Below are positions 1-6,694 of a stretch of 9,972 bases of DNA, piece by piece (positions within the stretch are counted from its first letter, which is position 1; each line of letters opens with the position of its first letter). The notes under the pieces were generated by a model. That model was not told the DNA's origin. It made no database searches and worked only from the letters and a program-made list of their open reading frames with translations. This stretch comes from JBBITI01 sp037440885 (GTDB lineage Bacteria > Chloroflexota > Dehalococcoidia > Dehalococcoidales > UBA2162), in NCBI GenBank assembly GCA_037440885.1, contig JBBITI010000085.1:1-9972 (forward strand). Direction: 5' to 3'. Made by a program: the position numbers and the translations under genes.

Positions 1-90
1 ATCCTTGATCGTGATCGGCTTCCGTCAGGCTCATTATTCAATTAGAAAAGACTCCGGACCGCCCCTCCAATCCAACCCCCGAAATCTGTT

Positions 91-120
91 TTCCTCTTCG
101 AAAGGCACTTTTTCTCTTCG
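91..120 (+). repeat. Short 20-nt-period direct repeat upstream of glgA
   Basis: The ten bases TTCCTCTTCG (91-100) recur as TTTCTCTTCG (111-120). With the two T residues before each copy, 11 of 12 positions match. The start-to-start distance is 20 nt, about two helical turns, so a protein could contact both copies on one face. No known operator is recognised and the region is pyrimidine-rich in general, so chance is a serious alternative. I found no convincing -35/-10 pair between 1 and 223. Confidence 0.25.
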
Positions 121-223
121 GTCTTGTCCCGGAAGGTACTATTTTTGTCCCCGGATGTTATCATTTATCTTGATACCGCTATTTTCAACCCTTACCTTGA
201 ACAACATTTTAGGAACAGTATCA

Positions 224-1699
224 ATGACTGAATCACGACGGGTTAAGAATAATCCTTTATCCGCCCTCCTCGCCGCCTCCGAGGTTTCTCCTTTCGCTAA
301 AACCGGCGGCCTTGGTGATGTCCTGGGTTCCCTGCCTGCTGTCCTGGCGTCCCGGGGCGTTCGTGTCTCGGTAGTTATGCCGGCTTACCGCGCGGTCCTG
401 CAGGGCAATTTCCCTGTTGACGATACCGGGATCGTACTTTCGGTCCCCATCGGAGCCGATCACGAGGCCTGTCAGGTCCTCAAAACCACCGCCTCCGGTG
501 GCGTGCCGCTATATCTGCTCCGGGCTGACCGCTATTTCGATCGGGATGGCCTCTACGGAACGGCAGATCAGGATTATCCGGACAACGCCGAACGCTTTGT
601 CTTTTTTTCCCGTGCTGTCCTGGAACTGATGTGCCTTCAACCCCACCATATACTCCATGCCCATGACTGGCATGCCGCTCTGGCGGTCGTCTTTCTCAAA
701 ACCCAACCCCTCCGCTACCCCGCACTGCCGGATGTCAAATCCGTGATGACCGTTCATAACCTGGGATACCAGGGTCGTTTCGCTAATACCGCCTGGCCTC
801 TCCTCGACCTCGATTGGAGTCTTTTCAATTACCGTTGCCTGGAGTTCTATAACGATATCAACTTTCTCAAGGGCGGCATCGTTTTCGCCGACGCTGTTAC
901 TACCGTCAGCCCCAGTTATGCTGCCGAGATTATGACTCCGGAGCAGGGCTTCGGACTGGACGGTGTCCTGCACGAGCGGGCTGACCGCGTCTTCGGCATC
1001 TTGAACGGTGTTGATTACTCGATCTGGAACCCGGACACCGATCCCTATCTTGCCCGTAACTTCAGCATTACCCACCTCGCCGGTAAAAAACATTGCCAAC
1101 AGTCTCTCCGGCAGTATTTCCATCTTGACCCCACGGCCAACACCCCGGTCATCGGCATGGTTACCCGCCTGTCCCGGCAGAAGGGACTCGACCTCGTTCA
1201 GGAAGCATTCGACCGCCTGCTGGAAACGGGTTGTCAATTTGTTCTCCTCGGCACTGGCGATTCCGATCTCCAGGACTATTTCCGCGACGTCGGCTTAAAA
1301 TATTCCGGGCGTGTTGGCGTCGAAATCGGGTTCCGCGACGATCTTGCGCATCGCATAATCGCCGGTTCTGATATGTTGCTTATGCCTTCCCTCTATGAGC
1401 CGGGGGGCTTGACGCAGTTGTATGGATTGCGCTACGGCACTATCCCGGTCGTCCGTGCTACCGGTGGTCTCAAGGATACCGTTGTCCCCTGGAACCCTGA
1501 TCGCAAAACCGGCAACGGCTTCTCTTTCACGGCCTACCGGTCCGATGCCCTCCTCGCCGCCGTACAACAGGCTGTCACCCTTTTCCGTCAACCAAAGGAC
1601 TGGGCCAAACTTGTGAAAAATGCCATGAAATCCGACTTCTCCTGGGCGAAATCAGCCGCTGCATATGTCCGGATTTACCGCCGCTTGTTGCGCGGGTAA
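224..1699 (+). CDS. glgA: Glycogen/starch synthase, GT5 family (ADP-glucose type)
   Basis: Transfers glucose from ADP-glucose to the non-reducing end of an alpha-1,4-glucan; a cytosolic GT-B fold enzyme of glycogen synthesis. The product is 491 residues, close to the roughly 480 usual for bacterial GlgA. Visible motifs in order are the N-terminal substrate loop KTGGLGDV (from residue 26), HAHDWHA (about 145), TVHNLGYQG, GGIVFADAVTTVSPSYA, LNGVDYSIWNP, TRLSRQKGLD (about 312) and the C-terminal nucleotide-sugar site LYEPGGLTQLYGLRYGT with its Glu near residue 392. Many family members have Cys (EPCGL) where this one has Gly (EPGGL). The frame stays open back to position 5, but the ATG at 224 fits the family N-terminus and has AGGA 9 nt upstream; the earlier ATGs add a tail unlike GlgA. 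It faces the minus-strand cluster and no other glycogen gene is visible. Its third codon positions are strongly pyrimidine-rich. Family assignment is very secure. Confidence 0.96.
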   Translation: MTESRRVKNNPLSALLAASEVSPFAKTGGLGDVLGSLPAVLASRGVRVSVVMPAYRAVLQGNFPVDDTGIVLSVPIGADHEACQVLKTTASGGVPLYLLRADRYFDRDGLYGTADQDYPDNAERFVFFSRAVLELMCLQPHHILHAHDWHAALAVVFLKTQPLRYPALPDVKSVMTVHNLGYQGRFANTAWPLLDLDWSLFNYRCLEFYNDINFLKGGIVFADAVTTVSPSYAAEIMTPEQGFGLDGVLHERADRVFGILNGVDYSIWNPDTDPYLARNFSITHLAGKKHCQQSLRQYFHLDPTANTPVIGMVTRLSRQKGLDLVQEAFDRLLETGCQFVLLGTGDSDLQDYFRDVGLKYSGRVGVEIGFRDDLAHRIIAGSDMLLMPSLYEPGGLTQLYGLRYGTIPVVRATGGLKDTVVPWNPDRKTGNGFSFTAYRSDALLAAVQQAVTLFRQPKDWAKLVKNAMKSDFSWAKSAAAYVRIYRRLLRG

Positions 1700-1727
1700 G
1701 ACTGATGCGAATGAAGTTGTTACTTAT

Positions 1728-1787
1728 CAGTAACAGGTCTGTAACTTTTGTGTAACCTTTGTTGCCGGGTTTTAACAAGATTTTAAC
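1728..1787 (+). promoter_or_regulatory. Pho-box-like array of 11-nt-spaced TAAC heptamers
   Basis: Five heptamers ending in TAAC are visible: CAGTAAC (1728-1734), CTGTAAC (1739-1745), GTGTAAC (1750-1756), TTTTAAC (1770-1776) and TTTTAAC (1781-1787). Starts are 11 nt apart within each group. A degenerate unit (GTTGCCG, 1761-1767) lies in phase with the first group, and the second group is shifted by 2 nt. Seven-base direct repeats with 4-base spacers are the known architecture of PhoB/PhoP (OmpR-family) binding sites, and CTGTAAC/TTAAC variants occur in several phyla. The last repeat ends 8 nt before a -10 element and overlaps the -35 position, as in activator-dependent Pho promoters. The first unit also forms a 6-bp inverted repeat (TGTTAC/GTAACA, 1718-1735). 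The regulator's identity is inferred. Confidence 0.55.
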
Positions 1788-1801
1788 GCATATGATATAA
1801 T
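1772..1801 (+). promoter_or_regulatory. Strong sigma70-type promoter with extended -10, pointing rightward
   Basis: A perfect TATAAT lies at 1796-1801, preceded by TG at 1793-1794 (TGnTATAAT, an ideal extended -10). TTAACA at 1772-1777 matches five of six bases of the TTGACA -35, with an 18-nt spacer, but it is also part of the TAAC repeat array, so a bound activator may replace the -35 function. The predicted start is near 1808. No plus-strand gene follows; the next feature in this direction is a GC-rich hairpin, then DNA antisense to ispG. Confidence 0.6.
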
Positions 1802-1807
1802 TTAATA

Positions 1808-1880
1808 ATTACACACAACTTTCTTTTTCATGACCCTCCCACGATATAGCCCGGTTGTCCCGCCGGGCTTTATCATTTTA
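1808..1880 (+). ncRNA. Candidate small RNA (about 70 nt) in the glgA-ispG convergent region
   Basis: This interval runs from the start predicted by the extended -10 promoter to the end of the T-rich stretch after the hairpin. Its 5' half is unstructured by eye and pyrimidine-rich: CTTTCTTTTTC around 1819-1829, then CCCTCCC at 1834-1840, which is complementary to purine-rich Shine-Dalgarno sequences. Its 3' half is the hairpin. An ATG at 1830 opens a 124-codon frame, but it has no ribosome binding site and runs antisense to ispG, so I do not call it a gene. The RNA is inferred solely from promoter plus hairpin; it is not a recognised family. Confidence 0.35.
1843..1880 (+). terminator. GC-rich hairpin with T-rich tail, plausible rightward terminator
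   Basis: AGCCCGG (1848-1854) pairs perfectly with CCGGGCT (1863-1869) around an 8-nt loop. After one T-T mismatch the stem continues with GATA (1843-1846) against TATC (1871-1874). The 7-bp GC stem is followed by TTTATCATTTT, an imperfect U-tract. It could end either glgA transcripts (148 nt past the stop) or the predicted small RNA. Read on the minus strand, the stem is followed by ATATCGTGGG, not a U-tract, so it is not a good intrinsic terminator for the ispG operon. Confidence 0.5.
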
Positions 1881-1888
1881 GAAGGCAT

Positions 1889-2938
1889 TTATAATTTTTC
1901 AATCTCCACCAACAGTGTTGCCACCAGGTTCGCCTCTTCGACCACCGCTATCTTTTCTCCCTTCTTGAACAGGAGCCCCTTCCCCTTCCCGCAGGCTATC
2001 CCGATATCCGCCTCTTTTGCTTCCCCCGGTCCGTTCACTGCGCAGCCCATCACCGCCACCCGCACCGGTTTCTTTATCTTTACCAGTTCTCTCTCCACTG
2101 CTTCGGCGATCGCTATAATGTCTACTTCTGTTCTCCCGCACGTGGGACAACTCACCAGCACTGGCCCTCGTTGCCGGAGTTCCAGGCTCTTCAATATCTC
2201 ATAAGCAGCGAAGACTTCCTCCCGGGGATGGGCGGTCAACGATACCCGGATCGTGTCCCCGATGCCCATGTACAACAGCGTACCGATCCCTACGCTGCTG
2301 CGAATGATGCCCGTTCTCGGCGTGCCTGCTTCTGTAATCCCCACGTGCAGCGGGTACTGCACACGGTCCGCAATATCCCGGTATGCTTCTACCGTCGTCG
2401 GCACATCGAAAGCTTTCAATGATATCTTGATCAGGTCGAAGTCCATGCTCTCCAGTAACCGCACCTCCTCCAGTGCCGCCTCGACCATCCGCTTCGCAGT
2501 GCTCAGTTCTGGTCGGAAATCACGTGGCATGCTACCTGCATTCAACCCGATGCGGATCGGTATCTGCCTTTCCTTGGCTGCTCTGACCACTGCTTTTACC
2601 CGTTCTGCCCCCCTGATATTCCCCGGGTTGATCCGTAAGCCGTCCACCCCACCCTTTAACGCCGCGATCGCCAGTCGGTAATCGAATTGAATGTCCGCCA
2701 CCAACGGAATGCTGATCCCTTTCTTGATGCCGGGTATTGCTTCCGCTGCCACCATATCCGGCACCGCCACCCGGACTATTTCACAGCCTGCTTCTTCCAG
2801 TTCGTTGATTTGCCTGACCGTCGCCTTCACGTCCCGGGTATCGGTATTGGTCATCGACTGTACCACTATCGGCGCATCGCCCCCGATCGCCACATCACCG
2901 ATCATAATTTGCTTTGCAAACCTGCGTTTCTCGGTCAC
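1889..2938 (-). CDS. ispG: 4-hydroxy-3-methylbut-2-en-1-yl diphosphate synthase (MEP pathway, 4Fe-4S)
   Basis: Converts 2-C-methyl-D-erythritol 2,4-cyclodiphosphate to HMBPP, the penultimate MEP-pathway step, using a 4Fe-4S cluster. The 349-residue product is the compact bacterial form without the large plant-type insert. The N-terminal TIM barrel shows VQSMTNTDTRD (residues 26-36) and LRINPGNIRG (101-110). The C-terminal cluster domain shows CPTCGR (Cys264, Cys267) and MGCAVNGPGEA (Cys299, Glu306), which supply the four expected cluster ligands. The start is GTG at 2938 inside a GTGA overlap with the rseP stop, and a GGGAGG Shine-Dalgarno lies 12 nt upstream, so translation is probably coupled to rseP. 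It is the last gene of the minus-strand cluster in the window. Dxr, an earlier enzyme of the same pathway, is encoded two genes upstream. Confidence 0.97.
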   Translation of the reverse strand: MTEKRRFAKQIMIGDVAIGGDAPIVVQSMTNTDTRDVKATVRQINELEEAGCEIVRVAVPDMVAAEAIPGIKKGISIPLVADIQFDYRLAIAALKGGVDGLRINPGNIRGAERVKAVVRAAKERQIPIRIGLNAGSMPRDFRPELSTAKRMVEAALEEVRLLESMDFDLIKISLKAFDVPTTVEAYRDIADRVQYPLHVGITEAGTPRTGIIRSSVGIGTLLYMGIGDTIRVSLTAHPREEVFAAYEILKSLELRQRGPVLVSCPTCGRTEVDIIAIAEAVERELVKIKKPVRVAVMGCAVNGPGEAKEADIGIACGKGKGLLFKKGEKIAVVEEANLVATLLVEIEKL

Positions 2939-3892
2939 GGAATCAGACTGCCTCCCGTCACAATCCGCGCAATGTCCTGGTAAGTGATAGCCACAAAAAA
3001 CAGAATCAACAACGCAAAACCACCCAGGTGGACCATCCCTTCAATCCGGGCTGGTATCCTTTTTCCCCTCCGCACCCATTCCAGAAAGACAAAAGCAATC
3101 CGCCCGCCGTCCAGACCGGGTAGCGGAAATATATTGAAAATCGCCAAATTGATTGATAGAAATGCCGCAAACTCGAACAGCGGGCTGATGCCCGCGCTGG
3201 CTACCTGCCCCGTCATCTGCGCAATCCCCACCGGTCCGGTAAACTGCGCCGCTGTCGTCCCGATGACCATGCTGATAATCCCGTTCTTGAACAATACGAA
3301 TGTCTCGAAGCACGAAACCACCCCTTTCGGGATCGCCTTCCAGAAAGGTAGTGACTCCCGGATCAGTCTGGCATTTTCTGTCCGCGTCAGCACCCCCACC
3401 GCTCCTTGACCCTCCGGTGGCCTCCAGCGCGGTGTCACCTGTACCGTTTCTGTTGTCCCGTCGGTGTGCTTGAGTTCGATGCGGATCGGGTTTCCCAGAT
3501 TTAACTGGATCTCCCGGCTCAGTTCGCCGGCATAGTTGACTGTCTTCCCGTTCACCGCTATCAGCGTGTCACCCGGCCTGATTCCCGCCATGGCCGCCGG
3601 TGAATTCGGTGCCACGTCTTCGATCATTACCTGCCCCTCTATCGCCTGGTGCGGCACCATGAAAGCAATCGAGAACAACAAAAAGGGCAGGATTATGTTC
3701 ATTAAAGCCCCCGAACTCAGTACCAGGAGACGGGTGGCAATACTCTTTCCGGCCAGGCTGCCTTTGACAGTCGGATCTTCTTCCCCGGCCAGTTTCACAA
3801 ATCCGCCCAGTGGAATCGCATTTATCGAGTATAACGTCCCCCCCCGCCTGAACCCGAAGATGCGCGGTGGAAAGCCGACCGCAAATTCGAGT
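2935..3892 (-). CDS. rseP: RseP-type site-2 intramembrane zinc protease (M50), N-terminus lost in the N gap
   Basis: Regulated intramembrane protease that cleaves membrane-bound anti-sigma factors or signal-peptide remnants. The visible 318 residues begin LEFAVGFPPRIFGFRRGGTL, the canonical segment just after the first membrane helix, so roughly 40 residues with the HExxH zinc site are missing into the gap. The remainder shows a membrane helix around SSGALMNIILPFLLFSIAF, one PDZ domain (VAPNSPAAMAGIRPGDTLIAVNGK), the third zinc-ligand motif NIFPLPGLDGGR in the next helix pair, and a final helix near FALLILFFVAI. A C8 run at 3838-3845 keeps frame and codes normal family sequence. The stop overlaps the ispG start. 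The family is certain; catalytic competence cannot be judged because HExxH is not visible, and the sequence on the dxr side of the gap does not look like an RseP start. Confidence 0.9.
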
Positions 3893-3940
3893 NNNNNNNN
3901 NNNNNNNNNNNNNNNNNNNNNNNNNNNNNNNNNNNNNNNN
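3893..3940. other. Run of 48 N (scaffold gap)
   Basis: All 48 positions are N. The gap lies inside the 5' end of rseP. Its stated length is a multiple of three, but with 48 bases the rseP frame meets an in-frame TAG at 3954-3952 just upstream. The true length is therefore probably different or the flank is wrong. Confidence 0.99.
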
Positions 3941-4000
3941 CAACTCTGCGGCTACCATGCCGCCCACCTCCGGCTTGTGGAAGTGCATGCCAATGAATAA

Positions 4001-4007
4001 CTCCTTT
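4001..4007 (-). promoter_or_regulatory. Shine-Dalgarno for the gene after dxr (expected rseP start)
   Basis: AAAGGAG on the minus strand overlaps the dxr stop codon (4006-4008). It predicts a start codon near 3988-3994: TTG at 3993 (7-nt spacing) or ATG at 3988 (12-nt spacing). The TTG frame stops at 3952 before the gap. The ATG frame reads MHFHKPEVGGMVAAEL into the gap and lacks the hydrophobic helix expected of RseP. Confidence 0.6.
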
Positions 4008-5121
4008 AGTTTCGTGAAAACTTGCGCCGGACCTCTTCGCCAACCTTCAGGATATCTCCGATTCCGGGTCTCTCGATCGGAGAATGTTCGTCCAGTATTA
4101 CCGCTACCTTCTGCGCAATCTCGTTGAAACCGATCCGGCCTTCCAGAAACTGCGCCACCGCGCCTTCGTCAGCCGCTGAAAGCACTGCCGGATAGGTTCC
4201 CCCCCTCCGTCCCGCCTCCATCGCTAGCTTCAAACACGGAAAAGTATCATAATCGGGTGCCTGGAAAGTCAGCGCTTTGATTGCCGAAAAATCCAATCTC
4301 GGCAGTCGTTCGTTCGCCAGTCGCTCCGGGTAGGATAACGCATACTGGATGGGTATCCGCATGTCCGGGCAACCCAGTTGGGCTTTCATTGCGCCGTCGG
4401 CAAATTCCACCATCGAATGGATAATACTCTGCGGATGGATGACCACTGAAATCCGGTCAAATGGTATCCTGAAAAGCCAGTGCGCTTCGATTACCTCCAG
4501 TCCCTTATTCATCAGTGTCGCAGAATCGATAGTAACCTTCTTCCCCATGTTCCACGACGGATGCTTTAACGCTTGCTCCGGCGTCACCCGAGCTAGTTTC
4601 TGTTTCGTATAGTTTCGGAACGGCCCACCCGATGCGGTCAGGATAATCCGTTCCGGAAAACCCTCTTCACCCGCCAAACATTGCCAGATCGCACTATGTT
4701 CGCTGTCCACCGGTAATAATGTCGCCCCGCTCTCCACCGCCGCCCCGGTTATCAGGCTGCCCGCCGCCACCAGCGATTCTTTGTTCGCCAGCGCTATCCG
4801 CTTCCCTGCCCGCGCTGCCGCCAGCGTCGGTAGTATGCCCGCATCTCCGGACACCGCTATCACCACCAGGTCGGCTTCAGGCAAGGCTGCTATCTGTTCT
4901 AAAGTGATCTTGCCCCGTCTGCTCTCTTCCTCTGCCACGGTATGACAGATGATCTCCGGCTTGAATTCTTCCGCCTGGGCAGCCAACAACGCCCGGTTGT
5001 GGCCCCCGGCCAACGCAATAACTTTATATCTATCCGGGTATTGTCGGACAATGTCGAGGGTTTGCCTGCCGATCGATCCCGTCGACCCGAGAATGGCAAG
5101 CTTCTTTACTGCACCAACCAT
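4006..5121 (-). CDS. dxr: 1-deoxy-D-xylulose 5-phosphate reductoisomerase
   Basis: Catalyses NADPH-dependent rearrangement and reduction of DXP to MEP, the first committed step of the MEP isoprenoid pathway and the target of fosmidomycin. The 371-residue product is slightly shorter than the roughly 400 of E. coli. The N-terminal Rossmann motif LGSTGSIGRQTLDI (11-24) binds NADPH. The catalytic domain has LANKESLV (111-118), PVDSEHSAIWQ (137-147) with metal ligands Asp139 and Glu141, LTASGGPF (161-168), HPSWNMGKKVTIDSATLMNK, and Asn205, Lys206 and Glu209 in NKGLE. The frame is open far upstream, but ATG 5121 places the Rossmann motif where the family has it. Its first 16 nt overlap the cdsA end and it lacks a clear Shine-Dalgarno, which suggests translational coupling. 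Confidence 0.97.
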   Translation of the reverse strand: MVGAVKKLAILGSTGSIGRQTLDIVRQYPDRYKVIALAGGHNRALLAAQAEEFKPEIICHTVAEEESRRGKITLEQIAALPEADLVVIAVSGDAGILPTLAAARAGKRIALANKESLVAAGSLITGAAVESGATLLPVDSEHSAIWQCLAGEEGFPERIILTASGGPFRNYTKQKLARVTPEQALKHPSWNMGKKVTIDSATLMNKGLEVIEAHWLFRIPFDRISVVIHPQSIIHSMVEFADGAMKAQLGCPDMRIPIQYALSYPERLANERLPRLDFSAIKALTFQAPDYDTFPCLKLAMEAGRRGGTYPAVLSAADEGAVAQFLEGRIGFNEIAQKVAVILDEHSPIERPGIGDILKVGEEVRRKFSRN

Positions 5122-5954
5122 ACAAAATAGTATACCATGATGGCTGCGAAAGCGACGCTGTCCATACGGTCCAACGCTCCCCCGTGCCCCGGCAGCAGGT
5201 GGCCGGAATCCTTTGCCCCCATGTTCCGCTTGAGAAGCGATTCCACCAGATCGCCCAGTTGCCCGATTACGCTTCCCGCAAGGGCGAGAAATACCGCGGT
5301 GACCGCGCTCAAAGCGGGCAAATGCAACGGGTTCGTCGCCGTCCCGAAATGCGTCGGTAAAAATACCAGGCAGATGATCACCGCCCCCGCCAACCCCCCA
5401 ATACAGCCTTCCCACGTCTTCGCCGGACTGATCGTCGGCGCAAACTTGTGTCTTCCCCAAGCTCGTCCCACGAAGAACGCTGCAGTATCTGAAGCGTATG
5501 TGATGAACAATACAAAATAGACCCAGTTCCGGCCGTCTTCCATGCCCCTCAAAGCCACCAGGTAACTCAACAAAAAGCCGACGTACCCGATGCCCCCCAG
5601 CGTCCACGCCCAGCGTGTAAATGCCTGGTTGCGTGGCTCGCTACCTAACACCGTTATCAGTGGCAGTACGATCGCCGCCGCCAGCAGCGCCGGAATCAGG
5701 GCTTCTGCCTTTGTTCCCAGACTGCCGTAAAATAACGGTTCCCGCGCTGCAATAAACAGGGCTGTCATCACGATGCCGAAAACTACCATCGGTCTGATGC
5801 CGGCTTTCCGGTTCAAGCGGAAGAACTCGTACGCCCCAATCATCCCCCAGATCAGCACGAAAATCGTGAACCAGGGTACCGGTTGCTGGAACCAGACTGC
5901 CGCCATGATCACCGGCAACCCGATCGCGCTGGTCAGGATTCGTTTTTTCAACAT
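5106..5954 (-). CDS. cdsA: Phosphatidate cytidylyltransferase (CDP-diglyceride synthase)
   Basis: Makes CDP-diacylglycerol from phosphatidic acid and CTP at the cytoplasmic membrane, the branch point for phospholipids. The 282-residue product is of family-typical length and largely hydrophobic, with multiple predicted membrane segments, starting with one near residues 8-22. The C-terminal family signature spans residues 239-266: SLLKRNMGAKDSG, then HLLPGHGGALDRMDS, with the conserved Lys-Asp and the final DRMD acidic pair that binds metal and substrate. The start is ATG at 5954, 8 nt after the stop of the upstream HAD gene; no strong Shine-Dalgarno is visible, so coupling to the HAD gene is likely. 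The 3' end overlaps dxr by 16 nt. The adjacent uppS-cdsA-dxr-rseP order is common in bacteria, although here a HAD gene separates uppS from cdsA. Confidence 0.97.
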   Translation of the reverse strand: MLKKRILTSAIGLPVIMAAVWFQQPVPWFTIFVLIWGMIGAYEFFRLNRKAGIRPMVVFGIVMTALFIAAREPLFYGSLGTKAEALIPALLAAAIVLPLITVLGSEPRNQAFTRWAWTLGGIGYVGFLLSYLVALRGMEDGRNWVYFVLFITYASDTAAFFVGRAWGRHKFAPTISPAKTWEGCIGGLAGAVIICLVFLPTHFGTATNPLHLPALSAVTAVFLALAGSVIGQLGDLVESLLKRNMGAKDSGHLLPGHGGALDRMDSVAFAAIMVYYFVWLVQ

Positions 5955-5962
5955 CGGTATTT

Positions 5963-6670
5963 TTATTGTCGTTCTATTATTTCCAGAACCTGCCGCAGCC
6001 TCTTGATTTCATAATCCGGCTTCGTACCATGCTGCGGCCGGGCATTTCCGTGTGGATTAAACCAGGCCGCTCTGCAACCGGCATTCTTCGCCCCCACCAC
6101 ATCGTTTTCATAGCTGTCTCCGACGTACAAAAGGCCGCCCTGTTCTTCATCCAGATGCGCCGCCGCCCTCAAGAAGATCCTCGCATCCGGCTTCCGGATA
6201 CCGATCTCTTCCGAGATCACGATGCAGCTCAACAGGTGCTTTATCCCCAGGCTCTCCAGTTTCCGGTACTGCACATCTGGACTGCCGTTGGTGATTATCC
6301 CCACCTTTACCAGCCCCACCAGTTTGTTTATCGTCGCCCTCGCCCCCGGTAAAAATGTCCTCATAGCAGGTAACGTCTTTACATAGAAATCATTGATCTC
6401 CGCCGCATACCGCTCGTCCCGTCCCAGTGTCCTTAAAAAAAGTTGGTTTCTCTTCAGTCGGGATTCCTTCACCGTTGCCCCCGCCTTGAATTCCTCCATC
6501 GCTTTCTGGTCCGACTCGATAAATACCTTTACCAGCATCGTCGGCTCGATCCCGCGAAAAAGGCCGTCGAATTTTCCCGCCATCCGGTTTAATGTTTGTA
6601 TGATCGCCCGGTCACGGTCAAACAATGTATCGTCCAGGTCGAATATTACCCCTCTAATCGTTGCATTCAT
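5963..6670 (-). CDS. HAD-superfamily hydrolase (subfamily IA, probable small-molecule phosphatase)
   Basis: A 235-residue HAD phosphatase. Motif I is FDLDDT (nucleophile Asp11, acid/base Asp13). A helical C1-type cap follows at about residues 20-95. Motif II is IITNGSP (Thr127), motif III is the Lys160 in IRKPDARIF, and motif IV is VGDSYENDVVGA (Asp185, Asp190). All catalytic residues are present, so it should be active; the substrate cannot be read from sequence. Nucleotide or sugar phosphate phosphatases of the YjjG type look most similar overall. I chose the ATG at 6670 because AAAGAGG lies 9 nt upstream; the ATG at 6691 and the open frame to 6763 lack a ribosome site. It sits between uppS and cdsA, where many bacteria have no gene, and may have its own promoter. 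A role in prenyl or phospholipid phosphate metabolism would be speculation. Confidence 0.88.
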   Translation of the reverse strand: MNATIRGVIFDLDDTLFDRDRAIIQTLNRMAGKFDGLFRGIEPTMLVKVFIESDQKAMEEFKAGATVKESRLKRNQLFLRTLGRDERYAAEINDFYVKTLPAMRTFLPGARATINKLVGLVKVGIITNGSPDVQYRKLESLGIKHLLSCIVISEEIGIRKPDARIFLRAAAHLDEEQGGLLYVGDSYENDVVGAKNAGCRAAWFNPHGNARPQHGTKPDYEIKRLRQVLEIIERQ

Positions 6671-6679
6671 CGCGCCAAA

Positions 6680-6686
6680 CCTCTTT
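6680..6686 (-). promoter_or_regulatory. Shine-Dalgarno that fixes the HAD gene start
   Basis: AAAGAGG on the minus strand lies 9 nt before the ATG at 6670. The alternative ATG at 6691 is upstream of this site and has no comparable motif, so the site supports the 235-residue form. Confidence 0.65.
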
Positions 6687-6694
6687 GTCATGAC

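Noticed and set aside
5..223. N-terminal extension of glgA, including a hydrophobic stretch from the ATG at 155
   Set aside because: GlgA is cytosolic, the family N-terminus begins just after 224, and the earlier starts lack a well-placed ribosome site. The open frame reflects pyrimidine-rich composition.
509..1237. 242-codon open frame antisense to glgA
   Set aside because: It mirrors a certain GlgA gene, has no recognisable domain and no credible ribosome site; a shadow of biased codon use.
1718..1735. TGTTAC/GTAACA inverted repeat as a glgA terminator
   Set aside because: The stem is only 6 bp, AT-rich, with no T-tract following; it is better read as part of the TAAC repeat array.
1803..1832. 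Minus-strand nine-codon frame MKKKVVCNY after a GGAGGG
   Set aside because: The purine-rich box is only about 2-3 nt from the ATG and nothing supports a peptide; the region is better explained by the plus-strand promoter and hairpin.
1843..1874. Same hairpin as a terminator for the minus-strand ispG operon
   Set aside because: On the minus strand the stem is followed by ATATCGTGGG with no U-tract.
1830..2204. 124-codon plus-strand frame starting after the extended -10 promoter
   Set aside because: It has no Shine-Dalgarno (TTCTTTTTC precedes the ATG), crosses the GC hairpin, and is antisense to the conserved C-terminus of IspG.
5122..5607. Upstream extension of the dxr frame by 162 codons across cdsA
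   Set aside because: The extension overlaps CdsA in another frame and has no family similarity, while ATG 5121 gives the standard Dxr N-terminus.
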